Below, piece after piece: positions 25,053 through 33,422 of a DNA stretch of 64,000 nucleotides. The notes under the pieces were generated by a model. That model saw only the letters and a list, made by a program, of their open reading frames with translations, searched no databases and was not told where the DNA came from. Made by a program: the position numbers and the translations under genes. Numbering within the stretch: the stretch's first letter is position 1; each line of letters opens with the position of its first letter. Origin of the DNA: Acanthornis magna (taxonomy: Eukaryota > Chordata > Aves > Passeriformes > Acanthizidae); contig JAWUZG010000135.1 in the NCBI GenBank assembly GCA_036785705.1, forward strand, positions 3,658,001 through 3,722,000. Reading direction: 5' to 3'.

Positions 25053-26654
25053 TAGTTTTATTGTGGACCATGGTGACGGTTTAGCAATTATTCTAGAAGC
25101 TGTGCGAATAGCTTCTCTGGCAGCACGGGTAGTTGCTATAACTTTATGAGCTCGCAGGCCCTGGGCTTGAGCCTGGGGAGTGATCATTGTGGGGTCTGTA
25201 CCCATTAACCGCTGCAGGCTGGAGCCATGCAGTGGGTGGTCCGCCCCAGTTACTTGGGCTAGTTGTCTTGTACAATTGTCTTCTCATTCTTGCTTAAAAA
25301 CAATCATCCCTGCTCCGTCCAAGATTAATCTACAAGTTTGTTTTATATCGAACGGAAGCATGTCATCCCCCCCAAAGATACCGTCTATAAGGGTGGAGAC
25401 CATAGCAGAATTGAGCCCTTTGTCTGCAATTGCTTTAACAATCGCTTGTACATCCTTAGGGTTAACTGGTGAATGGACCCTCTGTCCCCCTTCTGTCACT
25501 CGGACCGGGAACGCCAGTGCGGCCGACGGGGCCCAGTCGGCACACGCAATCTTTATTTTCCTCCAATCCGTAAGAGGGATTTGACTCTCTAACGGCCTCT
25601 CCTTATTCTGGCTTTTAATTCTGTTTGCTCCCGTATCCTCCCACTCTAAGTCCGAATCAGTTGCGAGCCACTCGCTCCAGCTTGTGTCTGATTCGGAGCC
25701 GGAAGTCGACTGACCAGCCACTTCTGGGTTCCAGCGCCTTTTGGTAGGGCTCCGGCCCCGCCCACTTCCCTTGCGGGCGGGCCGTTCCCTCCCTCTTGCC
25801 TCGCCCCGCCTTCTAGTCGGCGAGGTGTTTGCCTTATAGGGGCATTGTTTAAAATAGGCGCTCTGGTCAACTCTCCGCCCCTCGCGCACGCTCCTCTCTC
25901 TCTTTCGGTCACTCCCACCATCCTTATCGCATTCCTTATCACTTTCCTCCTCCACTCCTTTACACATGCATGTTAGGTTAATCGCTGCCTCCCTGTTCCC
26001 GCCGGGCGCATCTTCATCCCGCCCACTTTCTTTGTTCTCGGCACCATGCTGAGGCGCATAGGGCGGTGGTCTGGCCCAGGCTTCCTCAGACCCCACTCTC
26101 CCCGCAGCACTCCTGGCCTCCTCGGCTGACTCGTCCGAAAAAGATTTTGCCTGCTTTGACTCCTCTGCAAGCGAGCCTGGATCTGGGGATTGGGGGGGTG
26201 CAGTACCTCCTCGCAAATCCCCAGGTTCAGCCGAATCGCCATCGCCTGGGGGGTACAGTGTCTGCGTAGCCGCCCCAACTCCCAATTTCGGGATGGCTAG
26301 TAAACAGTTCTTTGCCGCCTTCCAGGTCTCCTGCTCTTGGATAGCCTTTTGCAGGGCCTGTACGACTTTACCCCAGGACTTAAGGTGTTTTCCACTACCT
26401 GAGGACATTGTTTCCTCAGCTAAAGCCTTAGTACATTTATCCCACACCTCAGGGTGGAGAATATCTACCGGTTGGTCTATGACCCTGATCTGCAAAAGCC
26501 TCGCAACAGCGAGAGTAAAATCTTTGGGCTTACAATCAATACCCCACTGTTCATGTAACTGGTATACGACCTTCACAAGGGCTTCCATCCTCCTTGTTGG
26601 TCCGGGAGCGTCCTCCCCGCCGAAGTTGGTCCCGCCACTTCGGCCGCCGTTCAT
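25053..26654 (-). pseudogene. gag: Gag, class II retroviral type, truncated in capsid
   Basis: Structural polyprotein of the provirus. The open frame runs 456 codons from 26654 to a TGA at 25286-25284. It then continues in the same frame for about 75 more capsid codons to a deletion near 25055. The likelier start is the second ATG at 26588 (residue 23), which has A at -3 and G at +4; the first ATG is in a poor context. Residues 23-130 are matrix-like and helical. A PPPY late-domain motif (ESCRT/Nedd4 type) is at residues 196-199 (26069-26058). An acidic stretch and then an Arg-rich stretch (about 279-308) follow. Capsid begins near residue 381 (AFPV, 25514). The sequence stops just before the expected major homology region, so the capsid C-terminal domain and the nucleocapsid zinc knuckles are missing. 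The leader from LTR to ATG is only about 100 bases. Confidence 0.88.
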
Positions 26655-26670
26655 CCGATCTCAGGCGATC

Positions 26671-26688
26671 TCCCGGGTTTCGGCACCA
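26671..26688 (-). promoter_or_regulatory. Primer-binding site, tRNA-Phe type
   Basis: On the minus strand the 18 bases beginning TGGTGCCGAAACCC start two bases after the 5' LTR. They are complementary to the 3' end of vertebrate tRNA-Phe including its CCA tail (...GGGTTTCGGCACCA). All 18 positions match as far as I can recall that tRNA. This defines where minus-strand DNA synthesis was primed and is the basis for placing the element in a Phe-primed family. Confidence 0.92.
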
Positions 26689-26799
26689 CTTGTTGCCTTT
26701 CTTAGGCGTGGTGACCTGGTTTGGAAATGGCACGGCGGCACCCCCCGGCCGCTCGGGCCATCAGCTCACAGACACCACTGTGGTGGATGGCAAATGGTG

Positions 26800-26805
26800 T
26801 TTATT
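26800..26805 (-). terminator. LTR polyadenylation signal AATAAA (5' LTR copy)
   Basis: Exact AATAAA on the minus strand, 17 bases after the TATA-like box. The matching copy at 22782-22787 in the 3' LTR would terminate proviral transcripts. Confidence 0.75.
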
Positions 26806-26821
26806 GGTGATTAGCACCGCA

Positions 26822-26828
26822 TAATATA
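26822..26828 (-). promoter_or_regulatory. TATA-like element in 5' LTR (TATATTA)
   Basis: The only non-CpG difference between the LTRs, at 26823, falls inside the TATA box. This LTR reads TATATTA where the 3' LTR reads TATATAA (22804-22810). Either allele can work as a TATA element, but the 3' LTR version is closer to consensus. Confidence 0.7.
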
Positions 26829-26955
26829 ACTTTGGTTTACAACGTCACATCCGTCTGCTTACATCATAAACTAAACACTATTGGCTATCTGGGGAGGGGT
26901 CCTATCTTTCCATACAGCACGATATCTTCCGACCGCCAGACCCTACCTACCCACA

Positions 26956-26961
26956 CATTCA
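26956..26961. other. Target-site duplication, right copy (CATTCA)
   Basis: Six bases directly after the 5' LTR terminus. They are identical to the six bases at 22667-22672 at the other end of the provirus. A 6-bp duplication is typical of alpha- and betaretroviral integrases; gammaretroviruses usually make 4 bp. Confidence 0.93.
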
Positions 26962-27154
26962 TAGGCCATAACAGAGTCCAACAAAGGTTTTTTAATTAGT
27001 AACACTAAAGATGGGTTAGAAAATTGCACCTGGACCAGTATTATTCACATATGGGGTGAAGTTCGTAAGGATTTAATTTCAGCAGTAATAGTTTCCTCTT
27101 ATAAATAACAGTCTGAAGCTGCTACACCAAGGAGGTTGCTGTTATTGCCTTATT

Positions 27155-27174
27155 GGGGGGGGTGGGGGGGTGGG
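27155..27174 (+). repeat. G-run with quadruplex potential
   Basis: Twenty bases reading G8-T-G7-T-G3. The long G runs can be partitioned into four G3 tracts, so a G-quadruplex on the plus strand is possible. Located about 200 bp beyond the 5' end of the provirus. Confidence 0.8.
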
Positions 27175-28051
27175 AAGTGAATGCTGGAGGGGTGAAATTA
27201 TTTGTTTCAAGTCACTCAGCTGATCCAAACAGATTGAGCAGCAATTCCCAGTCTCCCTAAAGTATCAGAGCAGTGCATAGTGTGTGCAGTATATATAAAC
27301 CAACAAACACCAGTTTGTGACTCTGTGGCACAGCATGGCGGGGCTCACCCAGCATCTGGGAGCTGCCTCCTCAGTACCTGGATCTGGGATAGGGAGGAGG
27401 AAGACTGGGGGTGGACTCGTCCTTCTCCCACGAGTGGCCAAGGTCTTCCAGTTGCTACCAAAAACTATGTGCAGTCATGCAAAATTAATATATAATCCAA
27501 GTGTGTAGGTTGAGTGGTTGATATGAGCTACTGTGGTGGCCAAATTTTGTTGAGTGCCAATACTGTCAGCAAGTTGTCCCTCATCATTTTGTAGGTATTA
27601 GTAAGTTCATTTCGTGTTCTTTGATAGTGCTTATTATCTAAATTATTTTAAATGGTTTGTGTCAGTTCAGTAAATACTGGTTATGATTTAAAAAGCATTT
27701 TCACAGGTGCTTTACTACATTTGTATTCAAGAGGCATATGCTCCTTTGCATACATCATATAGATAGGCAGTCACTTTCAGAAGCTGATGTTTCACCCATG
27801 TATGGATGGATTTCTATGAGATGAAGTAGAGACTTCTCTGTCAGAGAAAACCATTGTAACTCTCAAATTCTTTGGTCTTGTCATTTTATTCCAAAGCGTG
27901 CAAATGACTTCCAGGCATAAAATCTCCAGAAAGTATTCGTAACTTTGCATGAGGAGCCTGATCCAAAGGTTTCCTTCTTTCAAAGCTGCTGGAAAGTAGG
28001 CAGCATGTGTGTCACCTGCCAGAGCAGCCTCAGGCTCTAGCTCACCCTCCT

Positions 28052-28382
28052 CGTGGCAGATCTGTACTCAGGCTGTATTCATGGCACCGTGCTGGCTTCT
28101 GCTTTAGTTACCAGATCCACTTTCACACCTTCCGACTTGTCTTCCAGGCTTCCGAGGGAGGCCCGACCATGTCAGGGTGGGTGTGTGAAGGGTGAAAGTG
28201 AAGCAGGGATGTCGAGAAGGCTTTCCAGGCGTTCCTGCCAGCCCCTTTCTCTGCCCGCTGTCCCTGTGCTCGGTGTCGCTCCCGCGCTGCATTCTCCCTT
28301 CTGCCCAGTGGATGGCAATGATGTCCCGGTTTTGCTCAAAGGGAGCCGGTGCCCCATCCACGATGGGTGTGTCACGTTCCCG
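28052..28382. promoter_or_regulatory. CpG-rich patch of unknown role
   Basis: I count 17 CpGs in about 330 bases (28052-28382), in a flank where CpG is rare. GC content is clearly above the neighbours. It does not resemble the provirus or CR1. It might be an orphan CpG island, an enhancer, or part of an old repeat. No TATA box or clear gene start is seen. Confidence 0.35.
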
Positions 28383-28420
28383 AGGACTGCATCCCAATTA
28401 TTCCCATGATTCATTTTTAC

Positions 28421-28503
28421 TACTACTACTTCTCTTTTTTTTCTTATACTTTTTTTTCTTCTTCCTCCCCCCTTTCCTTTTAAAATTATTTTCTCCCCAT
28501 TCC
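28421..28503. repeat. Polypyrimidine tract with short TAC repeat
   Basis: Starts with four or so TAC units (28418-28430). It then continues as almost pure C/T in long T and C runs to about 28483, followed by TTTTAAAATTATTTTCTCCCC. Low-complexity DNA. Confidence 0.8.
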
Positions 28504-28599
28504 CTGTAAGCTAACTGTGCTGTTGTGATGGTCTGTGGTGCCGACTCAGGATATTTTGGCTTAGATTTAGTTAAGCACTTGCACAGATGTCACTGATTC

Positions 28600-28692
28600 T
28601 GTGTGATCGTAGACCTCTTACGAAATGCCATGATAAAGGAGGACAGGCTTCATGATTAAATGGCCCCTTCCAGACCTTAAATATTATGAATC
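28600..28692 (+). mobile_element. Possible CR1 3' remnant
   Basis: TTCATGATTAAATGGCCCCT, then TCCAGACCTTAAATATTATGAAT resembles the CR1 3' UTR end plus a degraded octamer tail. Weak; a repeat-library comparison is needed. Confidence 0.3.
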
Positions 28693-29107
28693 TCACTTCT
28701 GTGGTACAGTGGAAAGACGATTAGGACTTCCTACACTACGAAGGAAGAAAGGGAGGTGAAATTTTTAACTGAAACTTCCAAATATATTTCTCCTACTTCC
28801 ACAACCTCAGGGTCAACTGCTCTAGGTAACAGGAACTTTAATTACTTTCAGTAACTTGCCAGGGACAAACACTATTTATGTGCCATATCTACTACCATCA
28901 TGATACCATAAACATGCTGCTGTTGGGAATGGTTTCTACTGCCTAGTTTCTATGTAAATATCCAAAAATGCGTGCATTTTGGAGATGCTGGGGTTTTCTA
29001 GCTACCACTTAATTATATGAAAACTGAACTAGACTACATTTGGTAAGAATTGGCTATAAACCAAAGGGTCTATTCTTTAGACAGACTAATCAGTAAAAAA
29101 ATCCACG

Positions 29108-29170
29108 ATAAAATAATAATAATAATAACAACAGTAATAACAAATCATAATAAATATAATAAATAAATAG
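29108..29170. repeat. TAA/TAACAA microsatellite
   Basis: AATAATAATAATAATAACAA followed by degenerate CAGTAATAACAAATCATAAT and AAATAAATAG units. A decayed trinucleotide/tetranucleotide repeat. Confidence 0.85.
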
Positions 29171-32100
29171 CATTGAATAGAGTGAGGGCAATTTTTGAAG
29201 AGGAAAGTATTGTTCCTTCACATTCTTGTCCATCTGTTTTTTTAGGCTTTTCTATACATTCAATCAGCATAATGCCTAAGTGAGTAATGTAATGAGAAAT
29301 CAGTATTAGAGATTTTCTGGATTCTGGTATGTGATTTAAAAGCTATGTGCTTATCCTTTGAAAGATATTTATGAAGACAATGTATGTATGCACTGCTGCA
29401 CTGAGAAGTGTTTTTTAGTCCGTCGACTGTTAGGATATTTTTCAAAGCTGTTGACGTTTTTTTGTAATGTAACTCTTTTAAAGCTACTCTGAAAGGAGGT
29501 CCAGTCACCACTAATTCCTGTGTAAATGAAGCATAATCACTCAGAGAAGAGACCCTTTATTTAGTGAGTTTAAAGCTCATTATACAATTTTGTAGGGGGA
29601 AAATTACCCTGCCTGTAAATTAACTGCATTTCCTAATGAAATAACTTGTCAATTTTTTCAGCCTCCTTTGATAGGAATAAGAATTACAGTGGCATTGGAA
29701 AGTAAAATCATGCTGTTCTTACTGGCAGTTTTTTTCCAGTTGTAGAAGAAATTATAACTGTGAACACATTTTGATTCAGATTAATCTCAACAAGCAACAA
29801 AAGCATCTTTTGTCATGGTGTTTTTTCATCTCTTTCCCACCTCCTTTATTAGAGCCTAAAGCCAGCTCCATCAGCCTTACTCCTGGTATATGATGACACA
29901 AATTCTCTGGAGGCATGTGGCTTTCTCAAGCAATAAAGCATCATTATGCTCCTCATTTCTGAGGATGCACTATTTCACCTGTGAGTTGTGTTTCAAGGGA
30001 CAAACTAGCAGAACTCATCAGGTTAATTTTCCCAAAAAACAAGGCTTTCATCCTCCCATCAGGCTTGCAAAGGCAAGCCTATTTACCACAGGTGTCTGTG
30101 CTTCTCTAGTTCTATCCTGACACTTGTAGATGGCAGCAAATAGATGGCATTTTAAGTGCTTTGGCTGCAGCTACTGCAACAGGAGTGCTAAAAGACAAAA
30201 TAATTGTTCTTGAGGTGGCTGTCCTCTTCCGAGCAGCAGCAGCCTCAGTGCACATTAACAAGCCAAGCCGGTGCCTGTGGCTCTGCTGAGCCAGGTGTCA
30301 TGACTCCACTTCAGCAGCTAAAAGCAGAGATACATGGAGCTGCTGTAATGTTGGAAATCATTTTAAGAATTCCTGGAATAATTGCTTTTTCCTGAAATTG
30401 GTTATGTTTTGTTATATAGATATTAATTGTATGTACTTATAGGGAGTGGTTGGTTTTCTTTCATTTGGGAAAGGTATAAATTTAGGGGCATATGGATTAG
30501 TATCCTCAGAGTTTCTTTTTTCCTGCTTTGGCCAGTTTTCAGCTGCATAAAATAAAGGTTTAAGATTAGTTTGGCTTTGAAAAATCACATTCAGACCAAT
30601 CATAAAGAAGTATTCAGAAAGGTCATCTCAGTGTGTGGGTGCTTTCTTCATTTCTTCACACAATAACTCTGTTCTACAATAACAGCAAGCAGCAAGTTCT
30701 TTGCAGTAGTTTTCAGTATATTAAAATTAGTGAAAGATTAAGTGGGGGTTTGTTACATTTGATCAATGTGAAACTTCATATCAGCATGAACAATATTCCT
30801 TCAGCAGTTAGGGCCTGGTATTGAAATTCTGCTGCTGGACAGTGGTTTTGGGTCAGGCTGCTAAAGAAGGTCAATGGTTTCAGAGTCGCTTGTGGTCCAG
30901 CACAGAAGAGCAAAGCTGTTTCTCAGATCCTGGTTCCTCTGATTTCTGTGTAGATTCCTCTTTAACACATAGGGCTGTCCGTACTTGTCAAACAGGTCAG
31001 CATGGTGAAAAAACATATTTCTATTTTGCGTGGAATCAGAATGTAGCTTCCTGAAGTTAGTGTAAAAGTCTGAATTGTCAATAGTTTCAGGTTTGCACAC
31101 CACCACTGATTTTCAGTGCTCAACAGGAGGTGCTCATCACTTCTTCAAGGTGATGTGTTTCTGCTTAGCATCTTCAGCACCTGAAGACAGACCCGTGAGA
31201 GAGTCACAATACTAAAATCCATTCTCTTTGGAAATGTGAAAACAAAATAGTGTGAATTTCCTATAGCAGACATTTCTGTGAAAAAAAAAATTTTCTGATG
31301 AAATTAAAGTTTTTTGTTTGATTTCATCCTTGATGTATTTTATATTTTAAAATTGAAAAGAGAAATAAGATGGGTTATTGCACAGAACCAATAGCTAGCA
31401 TAAACAAAGGTATTGGATGAAGGAAATGAAAAATAAGCAAGTTGGAGGTGAAAAGTGCATTACTCCATTGCTACTCTGATAATTAGAGAGAAAAAATTAA
31501 CAGTTGCCATAAAGTACTTTAAACATGAGAGTTTCTTATTAGGTTCTTCAAGAATGTAATTAATTACTTGCAGCCACATATGTTCTTTGTGTCATGGTGT
31601 GGAGTACCAGCATTTCATTAAAACCCAGTTCAATAATAACAGGTCACTCGAGATGTCATTTGCTCTGGAGAAGGTTGGGAAGCCGAATGCCTGCTGCTTC
31701 ATCCCTCTTGTGCTGTGCCAGCACACTGAGTTGAGTAGGAGGAGAGGGCAAGCTGAGCATACCAGGGTCGCGTTCCAGAAAGCCCCTTGGTCTGGGTGAC
31801 AGTGCTCATGGGAGACCTGGGAGCAGAGGGATGGCAGAGGGCTGGTAAACACATAACAGGGCAGCCAGCACAGAGTTCTGATAAAGACACTGCGAGTCAC
31901 AGTCAAATTCCTACCGAAAGGAAGTCCCATGGTTATGAAGAAATAATTAATAATAATATAAAATAAATGCAAGTGCTATATTGTCCTAGTGACAGAGTTT
32001 TTGGACTTTAACAATATTTTTTTTTAAGCAACAAGTCGTGGGCTAAATACTCACAGCTCCTGTGCCGCCCTAGTGCCTTAGCTAGTTTGCACTGACAGTG

Positions 32101-33395
32101 AAGTTAAGAGAAGGATGGGTGGACATGTTGTTGGAGACCCTCTGCATGTCACTTTTATTAATCTCTTAAGGAACGAGATACCAGAGGGCCAGATTTTGTC
32201 TGGTACAATTCACGTTACTTTTGAGGGATGGGCTGAAATGTGTGCAAGGGTAAGAAGGTGCCCTTGGTGCCCAGCGGGATTTGGGAATTGAGAAACATTT
32301 TGGTAACACCAGTTCTCTGGAGGCGCAGGTATCACCACTGGTATCCCGAGAGAGTCCTGACAGACTGTTGGGAGCCACTTCATCATTCCATCGTCACAGG
32401 GTGTAGGGTGCTCTCTCATGGAGTATGAAGCAAACAGAAAACATTTCCCATGCAGCTTGAAGCCCTGTCCTGCACCACCTTCCACTTGTGACCTTCCTTT
32501 TGAAATACATTTTACTGGCATTACAAGAAAACACATTAGGCTCCTGGAATTGTGCTTAGAGTAAATGAAGAGCAACATATGTTGTGCAATTGCACCCTAT
32601 TGTTTTATATTTTACTTTGAGAAGAATTTTTGCAATTAGATTGTTGTTGAAGTCAACAAAGTACAAACATAGGGAGCAGAGTGTTTTTGATAGGGAGGGA
32701 CCCTGTCAGTAGCTGATTGAGGATTCCTTTTATCTTAAATATGATTTAATGCTCTGTGGAAAGAATTAAGAATCCCATTTTACACTGAAGCATGCTGTTA
32801 ATGTGCATATAAAAACCTCAGCAATTTTATTGACAGTTATGAATTTACAGCTGCTGGTGGTGAATTTTTTTGAAAGACTTCTTCCTTTTCCCCAATTCTT
32901 TGCAGACCATTGTCATAGTTTGCTATTAGCTAAGGCAGAACCTCATTTAACAGAAATGCATAGGTCTTCAATTTCACTGTATACATGAGGAAAAAAGAAA
33001 ATCAATGTGAAGCCTGGACTCAGTCTGCTGATGCCAGGGATGACTATCTGTAGCATACAGAAAGAAACCCTGGCTCAGATTAGTTTTTCTTTACCCTTTG
33101 GATGTTAAAAATGACAGAAAGAGGCTACTGCTGGTGAGAGTTGTTATGACTATTATCCTCTGGTCAAATTTGGTGTTAATCCTAGAGACTGTTAGTGCGT
33201 GTAGAAATATTTCAAGTACTCAGTATTAATTTAGTATTAATTTATATTTATTATTATCATTTATATTATATTCATTGATGGGAAGATGAGTATTAAGAAA
33301 CAATTTGTGCATTTGCAGTTTCACATTTGCATTGAATATCCATTGTTTGTGTGTGCGAATGATTGCCATGCACCCAGGACTATATGTGTATGCAA

Positions 33396-33422
33396 ATATA
33401 TATATATAAATATATATACACA
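33396..33422. repeat. AT dinucleotide microsatellite
   Basis: Interrupted TATATATATA AATATATATA CACAC run. Confidence 0.85.

Larger units (their letters stand above)
22673..26955 (-). mobile_element. Endogenous retrovirus, class II with gamma-type env, pol-deleted (TgERV-F-like)
   Basis: A 4283-bp provirus read on the minus strand in the order 5' LTR, tRNA-Phe primer site, gag, env, polypurine tract, 3' LTR. Both LTRs are 265 bp and begin TG and end CA. They are flanked by the same 6-bp duplication CATTCA, so the insertion boundaries are exact and no recombination between loci is needed. The 6-bp duplication and the gag sequence point to alpha/beta-like (class II) retroviruses. The env carries CWLC and CX6CC motifs typical of gamma-type envelopes. 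I recall a zebra-finch family with this mixture, TgERV-F, but I could not align to it. Protease, polymerase and the gag 3' end are absent, and three nonsense codons break the remaining frame. The copy therefore cannot replicate by itself. It is richer in GC and CpG than its surroundings, as expected for a recent arrival. Confidence 0.96.
26691..26955 (-). repeat. 5' LTR of the provirus
   Basis: 265 bp, bounded by TG...CA, and 98.1% identical to the copy at 22673-22937 (5 mismatches, no gaps, by eye). It sits directly before the primer-binding site, so it is the promoter LTR. A TATA-like TATATTA lies at 26822-26828 and an AATAAA polyadenylation signal at 26800-26805 (both read on the minus strand). 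The AATAAA falls only about 17 bases after the TATA box. It therefore probably lies at or before the RNA start, which implies a U3/R arrangement with a short R, as in several class II viruses. Four of the five differences are lost CpGs, and all four losses are in this LTR. Confidence 0.95.

Noticed and set aside
26293..26814. 173-codon plus-strand open frame
   Set aside because: Antisense of gag running into the 5' LTR; a consequence of the GC-rich coding strand.
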